Assembly (NCBI GenBank): GCA_026874595.1
Contig: CM049306.1
Span: 49,503,519 to 49,567,518 of the forward strand
Direction: 5' to 3'
Source: Sipunculus nudus
Taxonomy: Eukaryota; Annelida; Sipuncula; Golfingiida; Sipunculidae
DNA length: 64,000 bases
The notes under the pieces: model-generated
What the model saw: the letters and a program-made list of their open reading frames with translations, nothing else
What the model was told of the DNA's origin: nothing
The model's database searches: none
Part shown: positions 50,600-62,528 of the stretch, in pieces
How positions within the stretch are numbered: the stretch's first letter is position 1
Layout of the letters: each line of letters starts with the position of its first letter
Position numbers and translations under genes: made by a program

Positions 50600-52230
50600 T
50601 CAAAACTTACGTTTAAATCCCTCAGTAATGGTAGTGTTGAGCTCAACTGAACCGACAAATGGTGCCAAAAACATGTTTTCTCTGTCGGCCTCATTTATAA
50701 ATGAATAGTCAAGAACTAACATTTGAGGGAACTTAGGTAAAAAAAAAAGGTTTGGTTCTCAGGCGCTTTTTTGAGAAATCAGTGCCGGCGGGCGATATTT
50801 TTATTTTATCTTTTTTTTAATTTTTTTTTTATAAAAATGTCATATGTTCAGGGAAAAGCATGAAAATTACAGATTTTTTAGTAAACAGATAAAGCACTAC
50901 ATAACAAAGGAAATCTTATCAAAATTGTTTTATTTTATCTTCTTTAAAGATGAAAATCAAAATAAAAATTGTTGATGCAGTGGGTTAAATTGACGCGGGC
51001 GGTGCCTGAGAACCATTACTTTTATTTTATTTTTTGTTTGCTTTTACCATTCTGTGGAAGTTCTAAAGGGTATAAAAGGTTTCCTCCAGTTCTGGTGAAC
51101 GTTTACTCCTTTAAAGTTTCATTTAAACCTGTTCTTGTGTGGGGGACAAATATTTCAAGGGGTATTAAAAGGGATGCAATTATTTCTGCAAATGTATACT
51201 CTGTAGCACTACTACACTTAGTATGACTATTCTTGATTGTCATCAGTTAAACAGAATCTAGTTGAAAATATGTAGCATTCCTGCTCTCTTTCATTTAACT
51301 TCATCAGCAATGTGTAAAGATATCTAATGGTAAAACAGTTTTGAGTCGACAGTTGACCCATTTATGGATACATGCATCATATTGTATAATAACACGTTGG
51401 GTAGATTCATATTTGTCCATTCGAATTAAATTATTGTTTTTTTTTATGCAACTTCAGTTTAATTCAGTTCAAGGTTTTGTTGAAAAATAAGGTAATCTCA
51501 AAGAATCTTTACTTGTTTTATTTACCGATGTGACATTTCTTCATGACATACTTCATGCGCGGTTCAATGCAACCCTTTCGATTTTTATGGCAATATTCAT
51601 GGATCTTTTTATGTAAGTTCATAAATATAGTAAAACTCACACCGGTGTTCTTACCGTTTTGACTGTTAACCCCAGGGTGAGGCCGTTCACAATTTACATT
51701 ATATTATACCACGTATATAATTACACGTATTTTACATAAATGACAAAAAAAAAAGGTGATCTATGGAACAATTCTGGTTTGTCCCCCGCCTCTCATAGTA
51801 TAAGCTATAACAAAGGTGTTGAATAACTACGGGAAATTCGAAAGAGACCCTTCTCAGAAGGACAAATGAATGCATTGTCAGTAACAAACAGTAACACTAG
51901 AAACAGTTGGCATTTTTTATTATGTTGGTAGAGTAGAAGGATATACTACCTGACCTAACCCTGCAGGTGTTACATCAGTGGTGACTGTATGTCAGTTTGT
52001 TTTACAGTTACTGCGCTAACATAACTTAAGTAAAATTGCTTCTGTGACCATGATAACTGTGGCAAGATCACACGAACTCGTACTTGAACTGGTCCTTCAT
52101 GTTGTACATCACTAGTGTATGGGAACTAAAGGTCAATTTGTTTTATAGGTATTGCGCTATCGAAATATTAGCAAGATCGCCCCTGTGACCTTGAAAAATA
52201 CGCCAAGGTCACTTATATTAGAAATAGCGC
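50600..52230. other. No gene seen; should border missing CDK20 exons
   Basis: I searched the minus strand for kinase motifs (HRDLKP, DFG, APE, WSVGC) and saw none. Mostly AT-rich sequence. Confidence 0.4.
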
Positions 52231-52234
52231 TTCA

Positions 52235-52460
52235 TCACCTGGACAGTCGGGTGGAAAAACGCTCGGCTCTCTCCGCTGGCTACCCGGGTTCTATTTCCCC
52301 GACGTGGTTATGAATGTGGGCTGTTTGCTTGCCCATCCAAGTCAGGTTGTTTTCTTCACCCCTATACATATTATATCGAACGCCACCATCTGGATGAGCC
52401 ATGGAAGGTTCCGCGATTAGTAATAAATACTATTTGTAGAATCTATGTAAAATAAGTTTG
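52235..52460 (+). repeat. tRNA-derived SINE, copy 1 (degraded)
   Basis: Collinear with 58456-58672: GACAGTCGGGTGGAAAAACGC (A-box region), a mutated B box GGTTCTATTTCC, then GGGCTGT, CGAACGCCACCATC and a tail ATCTATGTAAAATAAG. Confidence 0.75.
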
Positions 52461-52770
52461 TATAATGAATTAGTTTATATTATTGGTCCTGTGAATATGG
52501 TGATTGAACGTCAATTTGATTCGAAGTTTTTAAATTAACACCATGTCCAACGGGGGAAGGAAGGACGGCCCATGGGACGAAATGATAGACGGACGCTTAC
52601 AATTTATATGTCCCCTTTCGACGTCAACCGGACAGTGAAGAAACTTATAATGATAATAGTAAGTGAACCTCCACTGAAATAACCACAGGAAAACTGCAGC
52701 GTATTATGACAAAATAAACGATACAATACGACTAAAACCTTAAAACAGTTGCATTGTGTCCTTTTCTCAG

Positions 52771-52973
52771 GGCGTGCGGATCGACATTCAAGACTATATA
52801 TGGCAAAAAGAGACCTAATATTAACCGAGGCCTCAGCTGTTAAAGACAAGTATCTGGTTGGTCGCCAGACAGTGCAAGTACCTGCGAAATGGAAAGTGCT
52901 ATGTGAAAAAGGCATCCTTGATAAGCTTATGGAAAGAATTTCATCAAACATAAAGCAAGTTCATAGCAAGTAG
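52771..52973 (+). CDS. Possible terminal exon of an unidentified gene
   Basis: A good acceptor, TGTCCTTTTCTCAG|GGCGTG, precedes 66 open codons (..DRHSRLYMAKRDLILTEASAVKDK..) ending in TAG at 52971-52973. Composition looks coding: charged, Lys/Leu-rich, balanced. RDLILTEASAV faintly recalls the TH1 tail of class I myosins, but the remainder does not follow that family. No upstream exon identified; could be chance. Confidence 0.25.
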
Positions 52974-53698
52974 CTGTCACGTGTACCAGATTAATTATTC
53001 CCTAGCTGTAGTTTTGGCATGGACTGGTACCCCACGCTGTTACAGGCCGCAGTCCTAAGAGCATGCATGGCTGACAGCAGAGGACGGTAATAGAGCGGGG
53101 GACCAGTCTAGCTTTGGCGGTTACCTGTCTCTTGCAGGGTCCGAGCATTTAAACCTTTTAATGTATGACGCAGTATATATAAAGCTGCTCTAACGTTATA
53201 CTTGTATGCCGTTCGCTAACATAAATACAAGGGTAACCTATCACCATCTCCATATTTTGCAAAACTGCCAAATAAGGAATTCAAGGCAATGAAGAAATTT
53301 GTTTGACACGCTCACTTGGGCTTCGTTCAAAAATGACAAGTTATTCACGGATCTGATGTTGTATGCTAATATGCGTGGTTCTTCTGTCGTGTATGCGTGT
53401 TGGCGCCAACTGTATGTCAGATAGAATTTGGCACACTACTGTTCCGAGGTGTGCGGGGAACTAACATTGAGTTGTTTACTCATGGATCAGTAAGCACATT
53501 CAGGGAGTGAATTGGTTTTAATGGTTAGCCTACGCAACTGAAAAGACATTAATAATGGATGCAGAAAATGCGTTTTTCCATGACCATACGTTATAAAGCA
53601 CCGATGTGCGTGTCTGATCCGGCATTCGATACCCCAGAATGTCAAGGTCCTTGTTGCCCACTTGAGGAAAATCATATTGCTCCGACATGTGAACATTG

Positions 53699-53701
53699 CG
53701 C

Positions 53702-53745
<44 letters not shown>

Positions 53746-53746
53746 C
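53699..53746. repeat. (TG)n-(TA)n microsatellite
   Basis: A TG run followed by a TA run. Confidence 0.95.
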
Positions 53747-54425
53747 AAAATTAGCATGTAATCACAAGATCAGTATCTACATCACTGTACTTCAGGGATG
53801 AAAACTAATTGGAATATTGTGACCTTTTTAAAGGCTTAGGGTGGTTGGGAGTGTGGAGGAGCCAGGCTCCGCAGCTATTTCACGCCGGCGCCAGCAGAGA
53901 CATTGTTAAGTCCTGAGAAGCCGCCGAAAACGCCGTCGCAAATTCATTGACAAATGTGCGCTTCTAACAGACTAACGCTGCAGCTGGCCGACGACATCTT
54001 AAGCTACTACTGAATGAGTAATCAAGCAATTGTTATTAAAGCAATGAATTTACAATAAATAATAATATACTCTATAACAAATGTATCCCCAACTCAGTTT
54101 ATTTTAAATAACCATCGGACTTCATCGTCAGGTAATACAGGATACTTTAAGTCACTACACTGAATATGTATTGCAGTGTCCTCGTCCTTCTCTAATTATC
54201 ACCATCAACATACCCGAGAAAGAACGGAACTACGGCTGTCAACCAAGTAACTTTTTGCCAAATCAAATCTGGCCAAGGAATTCGGCCTACTTCTAGATAG
54301 CTGACCTTGTCCTCAAGCATGCGACAACTAATTTGTAAAGACCGTTATGGGCTCTGGTGTTATTTGGTGATTGCAGCGCTCGAGTTGAGGTGAGAAGATA
54401 ATGGGGCACACTCCCAAAATAAACA

Positions 54426-56234
54426 ACAAGTGACCCATGGGTCATAACGCTCAGAGAGATTTGCAAAAGAAAATTTTATCATCTGAAGGGTAGTATATAA
54501 CCATTGAACTGAAGCATCAAACAGATTAACCAACAGGCTGAGATTGTGTCTGTATTAATATATCTCAAAAATAGAGAAAAAATGCGTAAACTTAAAAAAA
54601 ATACAGATGGCTCCACCAGTCTGCAGAAACTAATAAAAACACTTAATATCCATGCAAAGAAGCATGGTGGTCTCTGGATTAGTTGTTCAGATACTTCAGC
54701 TTTTGTATCAGATTTTCCATTTTTCTAAGGGATACTTTGGAGTCCTATAGCTTGAAGGATATGGGTAACAGAGACCTAATTTCAGGTTTCCACAGACACT
54801 TTTCATGGGCCTCATTGCATGACAAGAATGAAGATTCTAGGTCCAGTTGTTACAATTTGTACCCTGTTGACAGATAACCACATTTTAAAGGTCTCAAAAA
54901 TAGAGAAAATAATTCGTAAAAATTTGAAAAAAATAGAGGTGGCGCACCCAGTCTGCTGAAACTGATGGAACACGCCATGATCAATATGTATGTATACAAT
55001 CATGAGCATCAGTGTTGTAGTTATTGAGATACTTCAGTTTTTGTATCAAATTTTTCATTATTCGTGGGGGTACTTTGGAGCCATACAGCTTAATGGATAT
55101 GGGTAACAAAGACCTTATTTCAGGTTTCTATGGAGATTTTTCATGGGTCTCCCTGTGTGTAAAGAATGAAGATTCTAGGTCCAGTTGTTATGATTTTTGC
55201 TCTGTTAACAGATTTTCATATCTTTGAAGATCTCAAAAATAGATAAAAAAATTCGAAAAAAAGCCCGAACAAATACATGTGGTGCCACCAGGCTGCAGAA
55301 ACTGATGAAACACTCCATGACCAATATCCATACAAACAATTATTGTGATCTCTGCATTAGTTGTTTAGATACTTCAGCTTTTGTATCAAATTTCCCATTA
55401 TTCTGAGCTGTACTTTGGAGTGCCATAGCTCAAAAGATATGGGTAACAGAGACCTAATTTCAGGTTTCCATGGAGACTTTTCATGGGTCTCCCTGTGTGT
55501 CAAGAATGAAGATTCTAGGTCCAGTCATTACAATTTGAACCCTGTTGACAGATAACTACATCCTTAAAGTCTCAAAAATAGAGAAAAAAAAATTGTAAAA
55601 ATTCGAAAAATACAGGTGGCGCCACCAGTCTGCAGAAACTGAAATTTTTGACTATTCTGGGGGGTTCTTTGGGGCCCCATAGCTCCAAGGATATGGGTAA
55701 CAGAGACCTTATTTCTGGTTTCCATGGAGACTTTTTATAGGTCTCTCAGAATTTTAAGAATGAAGATTCTAGGTCCAGTTGTTATGATTTGTTCCCTGTT
55801 AACAGATGTTCACATTTTTAAAGGTCTCAAAAATAGAGAACACAATTCGTTAAAAATCGAAAAATACAGGGGGCGCCACCAGTTTGCAGAAACTGATGAA
55901 ACATCTCATGATCAATATGTATGCCAAAAATCATGACCATCAGTGATGTAGTTAATGAGATATTGAAGTTTTTGCAGGAAATTTTTCACTATTCTGGGGG
56001 GGGGGGGGGGGTACTTTGGGGCCCCATAGCTCATTGGATATGGGTAACAGAGACTTAATTCCAGGTTTCCAAGGAGAATTTTCATGGACCTCTCTGGATG
56101 TAAAGTAAGAAGATTCCAGATCCAGCGGTTACGATTTGTGCCCTGTTAACGGACAGACCCCCCGGACGGCCGGACGGACGACGGACAAAAGGTGATCCCT
56201 ATAGCTCAGATGACTTACAGTCAGCTGAGCTAAA
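54426..56234 (-). mobile_element. Hairpin-ended dispersed repeat (family C), 1.8 kb, reverse orientation
   Basis: Read on the - strand it starts TTTTTAGCTCAGCTGACTGT then AAGTCATCTGAGCTATAG, followed by tandem GTCCGTC phrases, and ends TGACCCATGGGTCACTTGTT. The interior is about five tandem units of some 300 bp, each with CTGGTGGCGCCACC-like, GATATGGGTAACAGAGACCT (+ strand) and GAAGATTCTAGGTCCAG blocks. Unit boundaries are clear on the + strand at GTCTCAAAAATAGAGAA. No protein. The fullest family member here. Confidence 0.8.
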
Positions 56235-57350
56235 AATTGTTTGTTTGATGCATGATGTAAAGAGGGTTGGGGGGGGGGACAAATCCACAGAGAAGAAAAA
56301 CAAGTACTCAGACTTTAAAACAAGGTGGCGTCTAGTAGCTGCCTGACTATCTGGGATGATCTCACGAGAAGCGATTTCCAACGAGTTGTTATGATAGCTT
56401 AGAAATTGAAAATCTCTCAAGAAATCGCACTGCAAGTGCGAGGTCTAGTTTAATCTCGCCTCCTTCTCATTCGACTGGATCCCACTTCCAGCCCGTCAGA
56501 CGCAACACTGATCATGCATGGACGCGTGTGGTATATAAGTTCGAAATTCAGCATAAGGTATTTTGAGTACACAATGACTAAGATTTCTCACTGCTTGCTG
56601 AACCAATCGTTCTGAAATTTTCATATTCTGATACACCTTGGCTGGCCTATTCCAAAGCACATGCTTGTGGCGCCACTTACAAATCATACTTACTGATTTT
56701 TATTTTGTTGTCAGCTTATTCTGGAAAGGCTGCACAAACTGTTCTGAAATTTGGTCTGTCTCTTTATCTTGAGTAGCAGTATTCTTTTATGATGGTGTGG
56801 GGCGTAATTAGGATCCTTTAATTTAGCATAAATGTGAGTGATCCTGCCATATAATTATCAATGTTAATAAAAAATATTTATAGATATATCAGATGTCTAA
56901 TCAACGGCTATAGTAGACAAATTTATCAAGGAGATCTGGATCAATTTAACATAACTTCTTTTGATGCCGAATGTTGAACGATATGGATCGGTAGACGGGG
57001 CCCATTTAATATAGGTTATTGAAAAGGTACAAACTTATTATGACATCTCGAATGCACAGTACTTACCGGGGTATGTTTTATTACATATTTTCACTTTGAA
57101 TTAAACTGAATATTCCTCAAATCTGTGAAACTCTTCTGCAAACATTGATTTTTCCCCCCCTAAAATGAAAAAGGTCAAATCATTTACACTCAGCAAAGCA
57201 TGTGCACATATACCTACATCGAATATTTTCCTCCGAGGTTACCCAGCTGCTATTCGGACTTTGATGTCCATCGATTATAAGAGGCCGTTTGGATTTTGCG
57301 TTCTAACATAATCCTACTGACGGGATTAAGTTGTTCCGGTCACAGTTGGT
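56235..57350. other. Intergenic, with one family A-like fragment
   Basis: At about 56560-56780, TTGTGGCGCCACTTAC and CTGAAATTTTCATATTCTGA resemble family A. Nothing else recognised. Confidence 0.35.
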
Positions 57351-57357
57351 ACACACG

Positions 57358-57540
57358 AGGGGCGGATACAGGAATTAAGGGGGGGGGGGGGCTCACATTG
57401 CGAGGCCACGAAGCGGCGAGGGGGGAGGGATTGGGAGGGGGTTACCCTCTCCCAGGTGTAGAAATGTTTTGAAAATTTAGGTTGTAATCGTGCAATCTGG
57501 AGTGGCTTAAATGCATTATAAAGAGCGTCCCCCCCCCCTC
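57358..57540. mobile_element. Possible fragment of a GGGGCGGATCCAGG-type MITE
   Basis: AGGGGCGGATACAGGAATTA followed by a G run resembles a common hAT-like MITE end; a C run near 57529 could mark the far side. Opposite end not certain. Confidence 0.35.
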
Positions 57541-57544
57541 CACA

Positions 57545-58200
57545 CTGAACATGATTGAAAGGCTCCGAAGACAAGACCGCTTTCTTCTTTAATAATCTTG
57601 GTATATATATGGCCAAGATTCTACCTAATCCCAGCAAGATTCTTGAACTTCAAATGATATACAAGGTCGGCATTTCAGCGAATCAAACACACAAACTCCA
57701 CCATAATCGTCATTATGAACTTTATTTTGTGACTCCTTGTAATTTTTTTTTCAGCTAAAGCAGAAATAATGTCTCAATAAAACTCGTGTGGGCATATACA
57801 TAAGTACATGCATACTCTGCATAAGTTCTCAGTATAACATGCAGTGCACTTGATTTAGTGGATATTTAAAAGCCTTTCACTTCGAACACGCATGGGACCT
57901 GTCATTCCGTGCACACCCTATATGCGTGAAAATCGCATTACGATCAAGGGTATTCTACAGACACGATTTTTCACTGTAAGAAATATCATTAGTTATTTTC
58001 ACGCATAAACACATATACACGCACATGGATTTAAGTTTAACATTGGTTAATGAGCAGCTTGGGTGTGTGATCTCGGTATAACCAGACAAGCCACAGAGGC
58101 CTAATTTTCGTACTCGGTTGATCGATATCGGTGGCTTTATAGTGATTACGACATATATGTAAGTGTCTGCCCGTTTCAGTACTGCCACTATTGATTTAAA
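57545..58200. other. Intergenic, nothing recognised
   Basis: No coding or repeat assignment possible. Confidence 0.35.
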
Positions 58201-58860
58201 GAAAAAAGTATAAAATTTTATAAGAAAAAAGTATTAATTTGTCCGAAAAAAGTATGAAAACAAGTAAATATCAATGCCAAACAGCACATTTTTTTCACAA
58301 TTTTCAGCATGTGATACTTCTAAACAAGCTTAAGGTATGAAAGTACAGTATATGTTCCAGAATTCCACATATCCAGTGATTTTGTAAAACACTGGAAAAA
58401 TTACAGAAAACAAAATATCACCCGTAATAAATTGCCACAATTAAGAAAAATTGACAGGGGCCTTGACAGTCGAGTGGTAAAACGCTTGGCTCTCTCCGAT
58501 GGCGACCCAGGTTCGAACCCCTGAGTTGCCATGAGTATGGGCTGTAGTGGCCCGTCGAAGGTGGGTGGTTTTCACCTCTACATACTACCGAACGCCATCA
58601 TCCGACTTATGAAGAGTGTCTCGTATTGGTTGTACAAGTTGTACAATCCATGTAAAATAAATAAAATCTATAGAAATATTAACAGAGCATGTCCGCTGCA
58701 TTCAATATGTTCAGGTAAACAGACTATATATAATCACCACCCGAAGATGATGATTTGAGAAAAAAAGTATAAAAAAGATTAATCCCAGAAAAAGTATGAA
58801 AAAAAGTGTATAAAAAGAAGTCTTGCCTGAAATAAAAAAAGTATTATAAGAATGTACTTT
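58200..58860. repeat. A-rich AAAAAGTATAAAA repeat region with SINE inserted
   Basis: The phrase AAAAAGTAT recurs on both sides of the SINE (58200-58260 and 58755-58850). Confidence 0.55.
58456..58672 (+). repeat. tRNA-derived SINE, copy 2
   Basis: A tRNA-like head with GACAGTCGAGTGGTAAAACG (A-box region) and intact B box GGTTCGAACCC (58510-58520), then a body with GGGTGGTTTTCACC and a tail AATCCATGTAAAATAAAT. The pol III head plus a body shared with 52235-52460 marks a SINE rather than a tRNA gene. Confidence 0.8.
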
Positions 58861-58869
58861 TATAAAGAG

Positions 58870-60500
58870 AATCGAGTGGCAGCACTTCCATTAGCTAATT
58901 GAGATTTGACCCATGTCAGAAATCGTGTACAATTCACCTGTGTTTGTCCATTTAACCCATGCCAAACCGGTATGAGTGACGCAATGGCTAATTCTAACTG
59001 TAGTTGAACTAGCAGTATACCAAAGTGGCATAAAGCTCCAAACTGAAACATCAGTCCTCACCATTGGCATTATACTGTATAAACAATACCACTACACTGT
59101 TATGCTGGTAAAGGCACTTCAACACTGAAGCCAAATCAATTTGGAACATACACGCAGCGCACACTATAAATACACAGCACCGCTTGACATTATTCTCGGT
59201 GAAAGCGTTTAGAAACCACCTTGGGTAGGCCTATTGGCAGAATTCCGGAGACAATTCCGGTAATGTTGCCTGAGATTGTTTTGGGCGTTCGTGCGACCGA
59301 TCTTTTCGCTTTTTAAACAGTTTTATCCAGTCTTTAGACTTATTACCGGCAGGCGAGGATCCAGGACTTTTATTTTTTAAATGTCCTATATATAATATTC
59401 ATAAGCAATATGGCGGAGAATTGATTGGAGTCTGATAAAATTTGGGATTTAAACTAAAAGGCAGTAAAACGCCGTATATTTAAATTTATATAAATATTTA
59501 CATATGGCCACAACTGATTAATGCTTTAGTAATGAATTAATTTAAACACAAAAAGCCTATGTTAACGTATATGTGTATGCGCTTGTAAAGTTTCTTTAAA
59601 CTCCCACGTATATATATGAACAGGCAGAAGTGTCCAGGAGTGCAGCTAGCATATGAATCTAAATAGAAACCATATCCCCGAAATAGCGCGGTAGATCTCG
59701 CATAAGTTCACGAGGGAATCGCTCCTGTGGTGATAACATATGCACATACGGTGGATTCTTTCCTTCCGCACCCGCAGTCATGCATCAACCATGTTTATAT
59801 TAAATACTATAATTTTTTCATGTAAGATCCCACTTATAGGTACCAGTCATGTATCCATAATTAAAAAAATAATTCCAAAATGCCGTTGGTCCCACCTTAT
59901 ATATAAAAGTTTAATTATCGTTTAACAAAACACACTTAATTCGTAGTTATCGCAGCGAAACTAAATTTACAAACTCGGCCGGCAAAGACCACAGCATAAT
60001 ACGACATTTCGATAAAGATAATCGCATAAAAAAAAAACACGCACAAGATCGGGGAAACTCGTGACAAAAAGAATTAGGTGATCTTTAACACACACTGAGG
60101 ACAAATGAACTCTTCAAAAGGACGAACTCGTTTTTGGCCATTTGCGTTGCACTTTGCTTAAACCATATCTACGTGAACAGGACTGTTTAGTTGATGATAC
60201 AGTGAAGAAACTGTTTAAGGGAATTGCATACTTCACATAATATTTGTACATGCACTGTTAAAAGTTTGATCAGCAAACCACCTTGTAGACCAAGATGGTC
60301 TACCACAGTAAATCTGCACCAAATGGCCATGCCAATATCATGTAAAACAATCGAAAACAAGAAATTCTATTCCACATTACGTTATAAAACATTTTTATTT
60401 TTTTTTCAATATGCTAACACTAAACAGACAACAAACGGATTAAAGATTTAAAAAAAAATCAAATATCACTTACTACTCCCCGTGTCGTGTTTTCATACTA
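58870..60500. other. Intergenic, nothing recognised
   Basis: No known protein similarity, no repeat matched elsewhere in the window. Confidence 0.35.
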
Positions 60501-60510
60501 TCATACCTTA

Positions 60511-61060
60511 GTGTGCCTTTCCATACTTGCGGATTTTCACCCGCGCGGGTCCCCGCATGCGGAGAGTCCCTTTCCATATATGCGGGTCCCCGCATGCGGG
60601 TGACCCATTAGTTGGCATAAACGCATGCACTAATAATCATAATTTCTCAAATTTTAGTGTAATGTGTTAAGAAAGTATTCAGTGTAAACATTATAATAAC
60701 TGATGAGGCAGATTGCACCGGATTAATATCGTATCTCACCAGCAAGGCTCACATGCATGGTGGCTATTTTCTGTCACTAACTAGAGCTGGCCCCGGGCCT
60801 TAACTCAATGATGACTGGTCGTATATCTTTTATGCAGTCTAATAAGCTCTTCTATCAGCTCTTCTTGTTGAAAAACAAGGACACATACCTTCTCTTGATA
60901 TATACATGTAGCATCCGCATGCGGGTCCCCGCAGAAATCCAATACTGCTGGATCCGCATGCGGGACCCGCGCGGGGGCCCCGCACGTATGGAAAGGGGAC
61001 AATGGAAACACACTTGTTGGATTTCGACCGCGCGGGACCCGCATATATGGAAAGGCACCT
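60511..61060. mobile_element. PIF/Harbinger-like MITE with TTA target duplication
   Basis: Ends are GTGTGCCTTTCCATACTTGC and the complement of AGGTGCCTTTCCATATATGC. TTA sits at 60508-60510 and 61061-61063. Subterminal regions are GC-rich with repeated CCCGCATGCGG/GCGCGGG palindromes, in strong contrast to the AT-rich middle. Three-base TTA duplication suggests PIF/Harbinger. No transposase. Confidence 0.7.
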
Positions 61061-61409
61061 TTATGTAGGAACAACACAAATGGGGCTGCAAATCCAGTTA
61101 TAAAACGAAAATTTATGGACAGTTGGATTTTAATGACAATACACAACCTACCGGCCATATTTCCTCATTTGGTGTACCTAGAACCCTCAAAACCAAGCCA
61201 AGCTGTTCAATGTCATTCTCTCCCTACAATGTACAAATGATACTATATTAAAATATGAAATCAATATATTAATAATGTCTGTTGCCGCCCGCCTGACGTC
61301 CTGACACGACCCCTCACGGGCTCCACACGAAATTTAAGAACCTTTTTATAAATTCACTCCTCAAACCGTTTTGTCACTGCAGTGCAAAAACAAATGCGTG
61401 GAGGGTCGG

Positions 61410-61423
61410 GGGGGGGGGGGGGG
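61410..61423. repeat. Poly-G tract
   Basis: G run immediately before the tandem duplication. Confidence 0.95.
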
Positions 61424-62528
61424 CCTCCCTTTTCCAGCCACCCAAACCTTTTAAAGGGTTTCAGACCTGTGGCTTGACCCTACCATTTTCCGGGGATTTA
61501 TCATTATCCCTCCCCTTCCAAAATCCTGGATCCGCCTCTGCATTCCTTCTAAGATTCCACTGCATTCATTTGCACTTTAAATTTACATTTTCGAATGAAT
61601 TTCAAGGATATATTTGCCCGAAATTACCATATACAATACGAACCACAAAATTCCAAAGTATCTTATAAAAGACATCCTTAATCTTAACAAAAAATTAACT
61701 ACATCTAGGACACTGGAATTTTACATTTATATGTAACGCTGAAATATATTTCAATTTTTAAGTCAATAAAACATAAATAAACACACACTCTACCCCCCCC
61801 CCCCAAAAAAAAAGAGTAATGGTTTCTTACAGAAACTGTGGTGTTTAGGGTTTAATTTTTTCATCTTTTTTTAGTTCCCGGAGGTAATATCAGGAAAAGA
61901 AGTCCCTTTTTTCTGCAATTTATGCTCCTTGACTTGGGTAGGCCTAATTACGCGCGACTCCAGCATACAGCATACTCCTCCCTTTTCCAGCCACCCAAAC
62001 CTTTTTAAGGGTTTCAGACCTGTGGCTTGACCCTACCATTTTCCGGGGATTTATCATTATCCCTCCCCTTCCAAAGTCCTGGATCCGCCTCTGCATTCCT
62101 TCTAAGATTCCACTGCATTCATTTGCACTTTAAATTTACATTTTCGAATGAATTTCAAGGAGATATTTGCCCGAAATTACCATACAATACGAACCACAAA
62201 ATTCCAAAGTATCTTATAAAAGACATCCTTAATCTTAACAAAAAATTAACTACATCTAGGACACTGGAATTTTACATTTATATGTAACGCTGAAATATAT
62301 TTCAATTTTTAAGTCAATAAAACATAAATAAAACACACACTCTACCCCCCCCCCCCCCAAAAAAAAAAAAAGAGTAATGGTTTCTTACAGAAACTGTGGT
62401 GTTTAGGGTTTAATTTTTTTTTCTTTTTTATAGTTCCCGGAGGTAATATCAGGAAAAGTAGTCCCTTTTTCCTGCAATTTATGCTCCTTGACTTGGGTAG
62501 GCCTAATTACGCGCGACTCCAGCATACA
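61424..62528 (+). repeat. 553-bp tandem duplication
   Basis: Copies at 61424-61976 and 61977-62528 are almost identical, differing by a few substitutions and by C-run, A-run and small indel lengths. Both contain CAAAATCCTGGATCCGCCTC-type sequence, a MITE-like end in reverse, and CGCGCGACTCCAGCATACA at the end. The short parallel ORFs inside them are not convincing genes. Confidence 0.9.

Noticed and set aside
50605-50694. Next upstream CDK20 exon on the minus strand with donor GTAAGT at about 50609
   Set aside because: The peptide before the donor (QLSSTLPLLRDLN) does not match the kinase and the intron would be only about 70 bases.
52771-52973. Class I myosin TH1 tail exon
   Set aside because: Only the short RDLILTEASAV part is reminiscent; the following residues do not match the domain.
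58456-58530. A tRNA gene
   Set aside because: A and B boxes are present, but the same sequence continues into a body and tail shared with 52235-52460, so it is a SINE head.
61474-62287. Two similar ORFs beginning MTLPFSGDLSLSLPF
   Set aside because: They are parallel frames in the 553-bp tandem duplication, with a MITE-like end inside; no protein family recognised.
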